From Gambelia wislizenii (Eukaryota; Chordata; Lepidosauria; Squamata; Crotaphytidae): a DNA stretch of 64,000 nucleotides. The translations under genes were made by a program, and so were the position numbers. Each line of letters begins with the position of its first letter. Positions within the stretch are counted from its first letter, which is position 1. Positions 32,811-43,612 of this stretch are shown piece by piece. The notes beneath the pieces were generated by a model. That model was not told the origin of the DNA. It saw nothing but the letters and a program-made list of their open reading frames with translations, and searched no databases. The DNA is taken from the NCBI GenBank assembly GCA_030847615.1, contig JAUMIR010000002.1, forward strand, positions 234,999,809 through 235,063,808. Direction: 5' to 3'.

Positions 32811-33428
32811 GGAGATTTTCACACGTGGGCTAAAAGCCCCGATTCTGTCCCGCCACCTCCTCTCCTGTTGCTGCAACAGAATGGAGGTAAATGTTCACAC
32901 ACTTACCTCCATTCCAGAACAGGAATGGTCCTCCTCCCTCCTTGCCCAGCCGTCCATAAATGCAACTGTCGTAACACTGCCTTTACAACCGGCTGGGGGA
33001 ACTTCCACTTGTTCTCGTGAGAGAACGAATGGGAGGGAAATTCAAATTAACACCCCCCCCCAGCTGTCAAAAGAAAGAATAAAAATTAAAAATAAAATAA
33101 AATACAAGTAACCCGGAAAGGGGAGTGGGAAGGGTGGCACTTACCTGGCTGTCCAGATTGTGGCAGGAAGTTCCTGCCACGGAGCTCCTCCGCCATCCCT
33201 GTCATTCCAGAACAGGGATGGGATCCAATTCGCACACCTGTGATTCCATAACAGTAATGGAACCGGGTGCTTATTAATGACTTCTCCCCATGATTGCTAT
33301 ATCATGGGGAGAAAACAAAACAGGCACAATGTAGGAATGGAACAGGGTGGACGTAGTCTGAAAGGGAAAACCTTTCCTGACCCTGTTCCGTTCCTGCCAC
33401 GGGATATATAGCCCATGTGAAAATCTCC
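32811..33428 (+). mobile_element. MITE family A copy inserted in CR1 (618 bp, TAG target duplication)
   Basis: Starts GGAGATTTTCACACGTGGGC and ends GCCCATGTGAAAATCTCC, clear terminal inverted repeats. TAG flanks both sides (32808-32810 and 33429-33431). The uninterrupted CR1 at 52698 reads GAGACTAGGACA, which confirms the empty site. Internal blocks (GAGAGAACGAATGGGAGGGA, CTTACCTGGCTGTCC) match 16413-17036 and 47243-47910. No transposase seen. Confidence 0.85.
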
Positions 33429-33693
33429 TAGGACACAGAGGAATGGGTTCAAACTACAGGAAAAGAGATCCCACCTAAACATCAGGAAGAACTTTCTGAC
33501 AGTAAGAGCTGTTTGACAGTGGAATACAGTGCCTTGGATTGTGGTGGAGTCTCTTTCTTTGGAGGTTTTTAAACAGAGGATAGATGGCCATCTGTTGGAA
33601 ATGCTTTGATTGTGTATTCCTGCATGGCCAAATGGGGTTGGGCTGGATGGCCTTCATGCTCTCTTCTAACTCTATGGTTCTATGATTCTATGT

Positions 33694-34204
33694 ATGATAG
33701 CAAAAATCTATCTGCCTGGTGGGGAAGGACAACAGGGAGGGGCCAGCCTAGTATGGAAAGGAGCTTGGAAAGGCTGGGAACAACCACAAAGTAGGCCTTC
33801 TCTTGTCTTCCCACCACATTGAGGATGGCAGAATGAACAGAAGGTTATCCCACAAAGCTGTGACCCATTCCAGGAAGTGGGATACATTCAAAAAATTATA
33901 TTTGAAAAATACACACAAAGAACACATTTGGAAAATATGCACCCACACACTTTAGTCATTGGGGAAAATGTACACCTTTGAAGAAGAAGTACTAAAACAG
34001 ATACATATTTTTATGCAGGAGGGAACCCACTTGAAATCTAAGATGAGCCCACACTGGAACCAGTTTTTCAAATGGTAATTGGAAAACGCCAATAAATTCA
34101 AGTTTGGCAGATTCATGTATTCTTATCTTCCTAATCGTTGTTTCCCTCCCCAATGTCTCCTTCTTGGTTTACTTTTTCTGTTTTTATCTCTGGTGCATAT
34201 GCCA
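33694..34204. other. Unassigned intergenic sequence
   Basis: No features supported. Confidence 0.3.
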
Positions 34205-34520
34205 TACAGAGTTATAATGGCCTGACACGACTTCAGCTGTTACGGTTCAACCCTATGGATTCCTGGGATTTATAGTTTGCAAGGGTGCTCAGCCTCTTCT
34301 GCTAGAGACAATTTTAGTCCAGTTCATTTGAATTACATTACAGTTCAGGTACCCTGAGTGGCTGTCTACACTACAGAATTAAACTGATTTAATCCTCAAT
34401 CTCTGTTCTTGTGGGACTTTGGGAACTGTAGAGGTACTAGAGCTCTGTAGCAGAGAATTCTAAACGAAACTACAAAACTCAGGATTCCATAGGATGGAGC
34501 AAGAGGGACTGAAACTGATG
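34205..34520. mobile_element. Palindromic MITE block (probably two nested copies)
   Basis: Contains CCTATGGATTCCTGGGATTT and, inverted, AACTCAGGATTCCATAGGAT. TGTCTACACTACAGAATTAA and ACTGATGCCACTGTGCAGTG look like ends. This is the dispersed CTACAACTCCCAGGATTCC type of MITE also at 11814, 35211 and 55115. Confidence 0.55.
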
Positions 34521-34639
34521 CCACTGTGCAGTGCACTCCCACCCACCTCCCTCCACCTGGACCCGGACACACTGCCTTGGCTCATCCCACTCTTATGATG
34601 CTCTTCCTCCCTCCCTCCTGGGTCTGTCTTCTATGATCA

Positions 34640-34920
34640 TGTCTACTATCTAGATATATATATTTCTCTTGGGTATGTTGCCATTTCTGGTGTGCTGATT
34701 GGCATGTGGAGTTTTACCTCCAGTGAAAACATGGCTGCAGTGAGTAAGTGGAAGGGTGTGAGTGGATGGGGGGGGCTCAGGGAGGGGGGCAGGGGGCAGC
34801 AAATGGTGCACACACGTGTGTGTGTACGTGTGTGGATGGAGTCTATATGTGCAGGTGGGGGGCTTGGGGAGGGCCGCAGGGGGAATGGTGTATGCTACAC
34901 CGGGTATATAGCTAGTTGTC
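34640..34920 (+). repeat. G/T-rich tract with internal duplication
   Basis: Two related stretches, GGGGCTCAGGGAGGGGGGCAG and GGGGCTTGGGGAGGGCCGCAG (near 34770 and 34858), each lead to GCAAATGGTG or GGAATGGTG. GT dinucleotides (GTGTGTGTACGTGTGTGG) lie between. Possibly a minisatellite within an unassigned repeat. Confidence 0.35.
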
Positions 34921-35210
34921 TTTTAATTTTAAAAATCTGGATTAGTCCAGTTCTTTCTTTCTTTCCTGGGAACCTAACAGGGACATTCCAGGTGTTTTTA
35001 GTTACACATATTGTTCTTCTTGCTCATTTCAACCACTTTCTGCTTTCTGAACAAGCTCTGCTAGACTCACAGCTGTGTATTCTCTGGCATAAAGTGGATC
35101 GAAGACAACAGGAAGAAGCATTCCCTTAGCATGGGAGTAAGTTCCCGGTGTCATCCAAGGCTTCCAAAAGCAGAATACAGAACACAATTTAAATAAAGGT
35201 GCTTTTTCTC

Positions 35211-35430
35211 TGGTCTAATCCACATTACACAAATAATCCAGTTTGAAACTAGATTATTTGCCATGGCCTCTTCCTATTGAATCATGGGATTTTTAGTGTT
35301 ACAAGGCGTTTCGCCTTCTTCGCCAAAGAGTGCTGGTGCCTTACCAAACTACAACTCCCAGGATTCCATAGAAAGGAGCAGTGGCACATAATCCAGTTTC
35401 AAAGTGGATTATTTCTACAGTGTGGATGCC
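35211..35430. mobile_element. Palindromic MITE (220 bp)
   Basis: The ends TAATCCACATTACACAAATA and (inverted) CCACACTGTAGAAATAATCC pair. The inner TTGAATCATGGGATTTTTAG pairs with CTCCCAGGATTCCATAG. AATAATCCAGTTTGAAAC / GTTTCAAAGTGGATTATT are near-perfect inverted repeats. Confidence 0.65.
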
Positions 35431-35719
35431 GCATCTGTGTGTGAAAGATTTACAAACTGTCTTGAGAAGCAACTGTCCATACAAAGCAGAGGACATATGA
35501 AATAAGTACATTAAAATCTACATGTCTTAAAATTAAGCAGTAAACATAACTAAAACAAAACAAAAAAAGGCATCCTTTCAACAACATTTTTTAAAAGTCT
35601 TGTGTTATTTTTAAAGTCTCCAGTCCTACTGGAGCCATACTTCCTTCCTAGAGGAGAGTAGTCCTTCAATACAGAATCACTGCTGGATAGGGCCTGTCCC
35701 CAGTACAGATTGACTGCTA

Positions 35720-36320
35720 GGGCCTGTCTAAATGGTGAAAATACTCTTCACAGAATGAGAGGAAGATCCTACCTGTCCCAATGGCATCCTGCAACATGTC
35801 ACTGTTTTGTGAAGGAGGGGGCCCAAAACAGCAAAAATGTCCTGGAGTTTTTGAAAAACAACAGGGGATGCATATTCCCCTTCATTAGGACAATGATTTG
35901 CTATGAATCACTGTCCCATAGTACAACAATCAGGACCCTGATTGGCTGGATGAGGGCAGGGGGCAGGACTTGCTAACCAGGCAAGCGCCCAGAGCCACCA
36001 TGTTGTTTTTTTGCCTTAGCGAGGGATCACTAAAGCAATAAACAGCGTGTTGTTTTCTTCTTCTTTTGTTTTGGAATGACGAAATATTGTATTATTGATC
36101 CAGCACACATACTGGGCAGCATAAAACAACCCTTCTGCATCAGCAAAAAAAGGCAGGTAAAAATCACTCATGTCTGCCATTTTGATCGGTGGCCATGTGA
36201 AGCTTTGGGGGGCCGTAAAAGATCCAAAAAACCCCCCTCCATTAAGACAGTTTGCAGCTTCTGCAATTTGCAACTAGTGAGGAGCAATCTATTTTTGAGG
36301 GCCTCATATAGATGAACCCC
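35720..36320 (-). mobile_element. MITE family C copy (minus, 601 bp)
   Basis: Starts GGGCCTGTCTAAATGGTGAA; the right end ATATAGATGAACCCC is its partner. Internal CCTGATTGGCTGG and AGCCACCATGTTG are the reverse complement of the CCAATCAG and CATGGTGGC modules. Confidence 0.65.
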
Positions 36321-36492
36321 AAGATTCAATACTCACATGGGTATAACTTGGTGGCCTCAGGGGCTACAATAATTGGCATTAGATTGACTTGTTCCTTCCT
36401 CAGACTCCTTCTAACAGTTCACTTTCAGGCAGTTAAGCCATCTCTCACCTAAGCCCAGTGTTACGGGTGAGATGGTTGCCTGAAGTAGCATT

Positions 36493-36600
36493 CATTTCAT
36501 CTGTCGGAAATGATTTGATTGTGCATTCCTGCCTGGCAGGAGGTTGGACTGGATGGCCCTTGAGGTCTCTTCCAACTCTATGATTCTATGATTCTATGAC
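36493..36600 (+). repeat. CR1 3' end
   Basis: GGTTGGACTGGATGGCCCTT and TCTATGATTCTATGATTCTATG: a CR1 3' end of about 108 bp, very heavily 5'-truncated. Confidence 0.75.
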
Positions 36601-36601
36601 T

Positions 36602-37143
36602 AGGGACTCATCTACACCAGCCAGGATATGCCAGCTATCTGCTCGTGTATCCTGGCTGCAGAGGTGGAACATTATGCCCCCATTACCTGATGAAAACAGG
36701 CTGGAGTATACACAGGAATGCTGGCCCATTACTGCAGCAGCCGTCATCATTTTCCCTGCTCTACTGGGTCCAGGCAGTTGGCCGCACTACGTGAAAAGCC
36801 CAGCGTTGGTCACGTGCTACAGGCCTGCTGCCTGGACCTGGCAGAGCAAGGGCGACTGGCAGCAGCAGCAAGGGCCAGTCTGCCAGGACGGGCTCCCACA
36901 GACACACAAGGCCTGATCCATCCCATCCCATCCCATCCCATTCTGGCAGTACGAGATTAAACAGGGTATTTTCTTAAAACACAGTAAAGGGCCCTATCCC
37001 AGCTTGCCCCTGTTCCAGCCTTGTATGTGCCCTGGAGTGGTGAGGACTGCCCCGGGGCTGATCCAAACAAAAGCCCAGGGTCATTTGAACTGAAGGGCTC
37101 TGAAATCGGGACAAGCCAGGTTATTTGGCCCGTGTAGCTAAGC
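36602..37143. mobile_element. MITE-like element related to family C ends
   Basis: GGGACTCATCTACACCAGCC at the left and GGCCCGTGTAGCTAAGC at the right are imperfect inverted repeats similar to family C termini. The interior is unrelated and G/C-richer. A (CCCAT)n run lies at 36918-36941. Confidence 0.4.
36918..36941. repeat. (CCCAT)n microsatellite
   Basis: Four to five CATCC units. Confidence 0.85.
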
Positions 37144-37664
37144 ACTAGGTTATAGCAATGGATAAGCAGAAAAACAGTTAAACAGGCTTTAAAAACCAAT
37201 AGAGGGAAGCAATCTATTGCCTTTGCAGATCTCCAGGTTGTGCAATCTTGCTCCCTCTTTCTCATCCATAGAGACAGGCTGAGCAGAACAATGCCCCCTA
37301 TTAACCGTGCCCAATAGCCCTGGCACATACTCATCCATTGAGATGCCAGACGCTGCCTCTGAACACCTTTGCCTTGCCAAGGAAATGCTCTCCAGCTTGA
37401 CATTCATTATGACATGATGACCAGGATGTTTTGATTCAGGGCAGTGCTTTATTGCCATGTGCTGTTGTTGTTTGATCTGGCTGTAATTCTCCAGAGAACC
37501 TCCTTTTTTATAAGAGTTTGGACAAATCCCCTTTTCTTTTGGACTGCAGCTTCCAGAATCATCAGTCAGTATGGCCAATGGCCATGATGAATGAGGGGGT
37601 TTGGAGAGTTGTTCAAAACAGAAACTTGCCTATGTTCCTCTTTCTCTTTCTTTCTCTTACTCTG
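37144..37664. other. Unassigned intergenic sequence
   Basis: No features supported. GGACTGCAGCTTCCAGAATC near 37540 is a common MITE motif. Confidence 0.3.
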
Positions 37665-37690
37665 TCCTTCCTTCCTTCCTTCCTTCCTTT
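37665..37690. repeat. (CCTT)n microsatellite
   Basis: About six CCTT units. Confidence 0.9.
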
Positions 37691-37711
37691 CTTTTAGGTT
37701 TGCATAATCTT

Positions 37712-37772
37712 ATTTTTTTACTTTATTTATATGTCACCTCTCTCCCAATATGTGAGCCAAAGTGGCTCACAA
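37712..37772 (-). repeat. SINE/LINE-type 3' tail remnant
   Basis: TTTATTTATATGTCACCTCT and AAAGTGGCTCACAAG match the reverse complement of a SINE/L2 3' end. Confidence 0.4.
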
Positions 37773-38026
37773 GTCCTCTGCCTTCATCTGTTCTGCACAA
37801 TTCCATTCTGGGTTCTTTTTCTTTGCATGAACTTAAGAGAACCGTAGGATCTCTGGCATGACAAAAGGGAGGTTCACAGAACACTCCCCCCACAAAGAAA
37901 TTAGGAGAGGGGGTGACAAGGTTGTATAAGTTTGCCCTGCCTTTGCCTCTACACATTGTGTCAATATCCAATGCCAGCTGTTGAAACCCCACCTCACCAC
38001 CTGATGTTCAGGCAGTAGCTGAAAGG

Positions 38027-38030
<4 letters not shown>

Positions 38031-38066
<36 letters not shown>
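38031..38066. repeat. (CA)n microsatellite
   Basis: 18 uninterrupted CA units. Confidence 0.95.
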
Positions 38067-38070
<4 letters not shown>

Positions 38071-38524
38071 CCTCTATCCAGGGTGGGACTCTGGCTAATC
38101 AGGGTTCTTCACTATATGAACAAACTCCAAGTGCATAGATTGAAATGCATGAAAAGTCCTTTTCTCATTCCGTCTGAATATGTAGAGAGCAGGAAATATT
38201 TCCACTAAGGGCCATGGCTACTTGGGGAGGTGGTGTTGTATGTCTGTAGTAGATGGCAGATCACTCCACAACTTGTATCACATGTGTTTACAAGGCACGA
38301 TACATATGTGTGCATTTTCCTAACCAGGGCTTTTTTTATACTGTAAATAGAGAATCCCTCAGATATCATGGCCTCTGATCAAGCTCTGTCAGTGATCTGT
38401 ATGGGCTCTGGCCATGCTGGCTGAGGAATTGTGGTATAAAAAGTAGATTTTCTGAGCTCTTTTCCAAGTCTCACAGAAGTGGTACATCTATCTCTGGGCT
38501 CTATCGATGCAAACTAGAGATAGG

Positions 38525-39063
38525 GGACTTTATCAAACCACCCTCCCAAAATGTTCTTTTGCTGGGATAACTTTATGCTGGCAAAAGAACATTCCATACC
38601 TCACTTTATCCCACTTTATGCTGGCAAAAGAACATTCCATACCTCACTTACCTCGCATCCTGACAAAAGGCTTCCCTGGCAATGAACGAGGAGTGAACAG
38701 AGCTCTGCTCACTTCCTCATCTGAAATTCCATGGATTCTCACTTAAAAACTTACAAGTAAACCGGGGAGGGTCATAAAAAGAGCATCACCTACCTGGATG
38801 TTGATATCTCACCTGGAAGTGTTATGGCCAGACTGGCCATTGACGCTGCACTCATGTGAGTACAATGGCACATGGATTCAAATGTCAGCAATGCTGGCAG
38901 AAAAGCACCACAGGGGATCAATTGTCAGCTTGGGCCATCAATAAAAAGAAACAGGGTTTTAGCAGTACACGATCGCAAAAGGGCGACATCATCTGGTACG
39001 TGTGCCATTTCACAATCATTAGGCATCCTTATGATGCTTTATTTGCATGGTCTGATAAAGTCC
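38525..39063 (+). mobile_element. MITE family A/B copy (539 bp, AGG target duplication)
   Basis: Starts GGACTTTATCAAACCA and ends TGGTCTGATAAAGTCC. AGG occurs directly outside both ends (38522-38524 and 39064-39066), a possible 3-bp duplication. The core block GGGGAGGGTCATAAAAAG is shared with family A. A 37-bp segment starting ACTTTATGCTGGCAAAAG is repeated at 38570 and 38613. Confidence 0.7.
38570..38649. repeat. 43-bp tandem duplication inside the MITE
   Basis: ACTTTATGCTGGCAAAAGAA starts at 38570 and 38613, identical for 37 bp, offset 43. Confidence 0.85.
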
Positions 39064-40499
39064 AGGGACTCACATGATTTCACATTCTACTATATCCTTC
39101 CCAACCCCCAATGATACCAATCTACCAATCTGGAAAACAGATTGTTAGGATGAGATAAGCGCAAGCCAGAGTAATCTTTCCATGGAAATGAGTTTTCTTT
39201 GTAGAAAAAAGGAAGCAGTATGAAAGGCATGCAGTCAAGTGTTTGAAATTGTATACAAATGTCTAGTTCAGAGAATGCCTCAGTACATGCCCAGAATACC
39301 CTCCAGCATTGCGCAGATGAAAACCAGGGCGTGTGGCCAAGCAACATCAGAAGTGCTCAAAATGGGAAACGGTAATAATGAGGAAGAACACACAAGCTGG
39401 GAGAGGCTGCAGCAGTTAGCTTTTTCCTAAGTCTACAGGGAATTGCAAGATTCCACCCCCTCCTCTCCCCTCTCCCTGCTGAGATAATTGAGTGCAAATT
39501 ATTTTTACACTGTGAATTCAGTTTGCAGCAATTGGAAGTAAGCTGAGGACAAAAGGAGGAAGTGGAAGAGGAGAGAGAAACTGGGACATTTTAAAAGTAG
39601 CTGAAAAAGTGGGACAATCGAGGATTAATCAGGATTGCCCCTGCCAAACTGGAATAGTTAGAGAGTATGGTCTAGCAGAGAGGAAGAGATGAATCTAATC
39701 AAAGCATACCAGAATATCCTTGGTTATGTCCATAGATGGAAAGGGCTGAAGAGTCACATCATTACAAACAAAGCAGTGTTCATGTTTTAACAAATCAAAA
39801 GTTACTTACTCTGAGTTCTTGTGAATAAAGCCAGTTACAAAACAAAGAGAAATAAAAAAATACAATTTTAAACCATGCCAGATATTACTAACACCTATCC
39901 ACACACCACCACCTGGACCTCCTTCCTCCACAACATACTCAGCTACCCACTAAGAGTTCTGGCATGAATTAAAAAAAAAATTGGCATGCAGTGGTGGGAA
40001 CTTACCATTAGTAACCTGTTTGCATTTTATGTTTTTGGCTCCAGTATGCCAACAGTTTCTCAAAAGAAGACTGTGTACTGTGACCTGCCGAGGAGGAAAT
40101 CAGGACAAACAATACCATCACCTGTTGGACTTGTGGCAATCAATTTTAAATATGTCCCTTGCTTTATGTGGTGGTGACAGGAGTGTCTCCAGGAAGCAAT
40201 ATCTCAGCAATATCTGGTCAGGCCAAATTTCCTTTCCAAGTATTGTAGCTTTCTCAAAAAGAGCTCCTGGATCCCACAAGCAGGAACGCAAGGAGAAGCT
40301 GCAGTGAGAAGGCTTTGGAACAGGAGCTGGGCAGTGTGGTGGAGTTAGGCAGGAAATGGAAGCCACGGCCAAGGTCCTGTTGAAGGCCAGTGGAGGGGAA
40401 ATCCTTGCCAGCAGAATAAAGTGGAATCACAACTACTTGCCACTCTGTCCAAAGTAATCCCCAGAAATATTTCCACTGCCTGTTTATTTGGCTTTGGAT
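39064..40499. other. Unassigned intergenic sequence
   Basis: No supported gene. Short frames on both strands near 39981-40372 show no recognisable family. Confidence 0.3.
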
Positions 40500-40599
40500 G
40501 CCTGTACAAGTGGTGAAAATCTCAAAACACTCATGCTACAGTCTCTTCCATGAGCAATTTGAGTCAATGGGATCCTGACCTATGAAGGTTGTCATGCAG

Positions 40600-40637
<38 letters not shown>

Positions 40638-40945
40638 GATCTAAATCTCTTTGTTTAGTCCTATATCGCTAGAGTAGACCCATTGGATTAATTGTTGGGT
40701 CAACAAACAGATAAATCTCATTGATGCAATGGGCCTTCTCTAGTTGGGACTAATGCTAAGATGCAGACCAACACATGCAGCCATCTTCATTGTGAGCATG
40801 TGGCTGCCAAGTTGCACAGTGACATTTTGGATACCCCACATGAGCAGTGAAAAAAGTCAAGCTGCTGATGCTACAGTCATTTGCATGGGCAGTGTGGCTC
40901 AATAGGATCCTGCCCTATGAAGATTCTCAAGCAAGTAATGCTACA
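40500..40945. repeat. Pair of diverged direct repeats, each about 105 bp
   Basis: 40500-40605 and 40836-40945 share GTGAAAA, ATGCTACAGTC, TCAATGGGATCCTGACCTAT / TCAATAGGATCCTGCCCTAT and GAAG(G/A)TT, in the same order, 336 bp apart. A (CA)n tract lies at 40603-40635. Confidence 0.55.
40603..40635. repeat. (CA)n microsatellite
   Basis: About 16 CA units. Confidence 0.95.
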
Positions 40946-41352
40946 TACAGTTTAGCTGGAAGCTGTAACATTGCTGTTTCCACTCAACCTTTCTGGAGTA
41001 CCACATTGTGTCAATCATTTTTTTGAGCAAGGGGATGTGGAAAAAGAAAAGTCATGCAACCACAACAACTGACATAAAAGAAAGAGGAGATCATGTCTTG
41101 AAGAAACAGGTTGGGATTTGGCTTGTGTGACCACTAAGAAGCTACAAATCTTGTTGAATTGTTATCACCCCTATCAACCAATACCCTCCAACTGTCCCAG
41201 TTTGTCAGGGACAACCCCAGTCGCCATCCCATTTTTCTCCTACTTTGAAAATGTCCCCATTTCTCTTTCTTTCTCCTACTTTTTGCCTCCATCTTGGTCT
41301 TCCTTCAGTTGCTACAAATTGAGTTCAAAGTGCAGATGTATTTTTTTGCTCA

Positions 41353-41575
41353 GGACTTTATCACACCATAGGTTTATTGCACGATTGCACCGGCTTCGTT
41401 CCGTTATTGTTATTTCCTTATCACACAGCATCATGGTTCTCCCATTGTCGCATTGCATTTCCATTGTTATTCAATCTCATCTTTTCACTGACAGGAAAAA
41501 AAATGTTAATGGCTCCAATATTGCTGCTGTTCAGCTATTGTTTCATGTGTGATAGTTTCATTCCACTGCAGTTCT
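41353..41575. repeat. Possible MITE family B relative
   Basis: GGACTTTATCACACCATAGG begins like the A/B family. CACTGACAGGAAAAAAAATG and GTGTGATAG lie towards the right. Right end not found. Confidence 0.3.
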
Positions 41576-42704
41576 GATATTCCTAGAGTTATGTGGTGTG
41601 AGTCGGTATGGTTCTCTTCTTCTTCCCCTCCCTATCCCCAAGCAGAGTGAAGTCACATTGCTTTTAGTCTTTTCTCCAATTTTTTATTTTATATTTGTTT
41701 TGCCATAATTGTGCAATTGCACTACCATGGCATATCACCAGCATGTTGCAATTACACAATTGCAGGAGTGCCTTCCATTTGTGAAATGTACTAAAACTGT
41801 TCATTTTCAGAATTGCAGCATAAAAAAAAATCAAACAGAGCACATGCGCTAGGTAGGTAGGGTGCACACGGGTAAGAAGGTGAGGTCAAACAAGGCAGTG
41901 TGGAAGAGTGGTTGCAGGAACATGCATTATTGAACCAGCACTATAGCGCTATTGGAGAGAAGGTGATGGTTTCCATACCAGTATGTTTCCATTTGTTTAA
42001 ACAACATGATTGCTGCAAGGCAACAGGCTGTGTGATGAAGCCCTCAGTTAACTCAGCAGAAAGGAAAGGAGAGGAGGGGGCAAAGTCTTGCTCTTCCTAA
42101 ACTAAGTGCATACATCCCAGGCTTTCTCTGCTTAAAATAGTAGTTTTGTGTGTTTTCCCTCATAAATAACCTTTCTGTCCTCTTGTTGCCTGGCCACACC
42201 CTTTTGACCACACTGCGACATAGCTCAGCCAAACATGTCCAGGTGTTCATCTGTGAAATGATGGAAGGTATGTCAACCACATCATTGTCATCATCACCAC
42301 CCCACGAAGATATTGTCAATAGAGTTTTTTTTAAACAACACAGTATTTTTAAAAGTGATCAAGCAAACAAACAAGCATAACATTGGAGCATCTATATATA
42401 GTACATGGTACCTTCAAAAGAACAGAAATGACAGGTTCCTGCCCCAAGGGGCATCCAATCTAAAATATAGGAAAAGCTCTATCCTTAGCCCACCCCTTTC
42501 CCAGAGTTTTGGACTACAACGTATAATCCCCAGCCAATATGGCCATTGGCTGTGGGGAGTGGGATTGATGGTAGACCCCATCCAATACATTTGGAGGGCA
42601 CCAAGTTGAGAAAGGCTTGAAGGGAGAAAACAAGTGTGTGACATTTCCACCCCTCCCAGGAACTGGGGGACTGGATGCATGCTCTAAAATGGGAAGCAAA
42701 CTAC

Positions 42705-42706
<2 letters not shown>
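41576..42706. other. Unassigned intergenic sequence
   Basis: No gene. 42495-42600 (GACTACAACGTATAATCCCC, GGCCATTGGCTGTGGGGAGT) is a common dispersed MITE-like segment. Confidence 0.3.

Positions 42707-42735
<29 letters not shown>
42707..42735. repeat. (CA)n microsatellite
   Basis: About 14 CA units. Confidence 0.95.
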
Positions 42736-42736
<1 letters not shown>

Positions 42737-43351
42737 TACACCTCTTGCAAAAACAACAGGGCTCAGCAGACTCTGTGCATGTGAAACGCAGTTAGTGGCA
42801 GCAGATATTTATGTTTTCTTCAGATACAGTGAGGCAAGGATATCTCCATAATCTAAGCCGCAGCAAGTCTTGAGAAACAGCTATCAAAAGCACATTATTG
42901 GATCATTTCCTTTATTTCTTGAAGGTATAAGAAGCAACAAACCAACTATGTGTCCTTTCAAATAGTAGAGAACAGAAGCTTCGCAAACAACCATTAATTT
43001 TTTATTGCTTTCGGGTGCTCCTGCTGTTGTCACGCTCCAGAAGCTCATAGGTACAGTAGTCCACTTATTAAATGGTCAAAAGGCCTGGGTAGAATTCTCC
43101 ACGTGACTGAGCTGAAGGCATTGACTCCTAAATGGGAAAATAAAACCTTGAATATGGATTTTGTAACTTGAAAAACTATCACGCTTAATTCCATGTGAGG
43201 CAGAAGCGGGAGCTAGTACAGAATGCTACAGCCTAAAGCATTGTCGGCTTCATTGTTTCTGAGACCACAAAAAATTCCACACTTTAAATAGCAGAGGCAG
43301 ACTCTACCAACCTTCTAACTTGATCTGGGCCAAAATGTCTGTGTGTGTATG
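42736..43351. other. Unassigned intergenic sequence
   Basis: Nothing recognised. Confidence 0.3.
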
Positions 43352-43612
43352 TGTGTGTGTGTTTAAGTTGCCTGTCAACGTATGGTGACCCCATGAATTT
43401 CATAGGGTTTTTTAAGGCAAGGAAATCTTCAGAGGTGGTTTTGCTAGTTCCTTCCTCTGAAACAGAGCATACAGCTCATGGTATTCATTGGTTGTCTCCC
43501 ATCCAAGTACTAACCAGGGTTGGCCCTGCTTAACATCCAAGATCAGATAGGATCTGATGCCTTTTGGGTATTTAGGCAGCCAATGCCCCCATAGTTAGTT
43601 GGAACTATAGCT
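43352..43612 (-). mobile_element. 5S-rRNA-derived SINE, copy 2 (better preserved)
   Basis: The + strand shows TCTCCCATCCAAGTACTAAC followed by CAGGGTTGGCCCTGCTTAAC and AAGATCAGATAGGATCTGAT. This is the reverse complement of 5S rRNA from the internal control region to the 3' half. The body continues leftwards (CAGAGGTGGTTTTGCTAGTTCC, GGTGACCCCATGAAT) into a short GT-rich tail at 43341-43362. This is the structure of a 5S-headed SINE. Confidence 0.8.

Larger units (their letters stand above)
30775..33693 (+). mobile_element. CR1 LINE, 5'-truncated and interrupted twice
   Basis: Three collinear CR1 parts on the + strand: 30775-31056 (RT fingers), 31796-32810 (RT palm to C-terminus) and 33432-33693 (C-terminus and 3' end). 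The 3' end shows GGGCTGGATGGCC and a TCTATGATTCTATG tail. The gaps are filled by an unassigned 740-bp block and by a 618-bp MITE with a TAG target duplication. Many frame changes show an old copy. Confidence 0.8.

Noticed and set aside
34640..34920. Helitron
   Set aside because: TC-like start and CTAG near the end were noticed, but the expected A|T insertion context and 3' hairpin are not clear.
40603..40635. CRISPR array, also considered at other tandem repeats
   Set aside because: These are simple microsatellites; no repeat-spacer pattern exists and the genome is eukaryotic.
43352..43612. A genuine 5S rRNA gene
   Set aside because: Similarity covers only part of 5S with many changes and continues into a non-5S body shared with 13866-14088, so it is a SINE.
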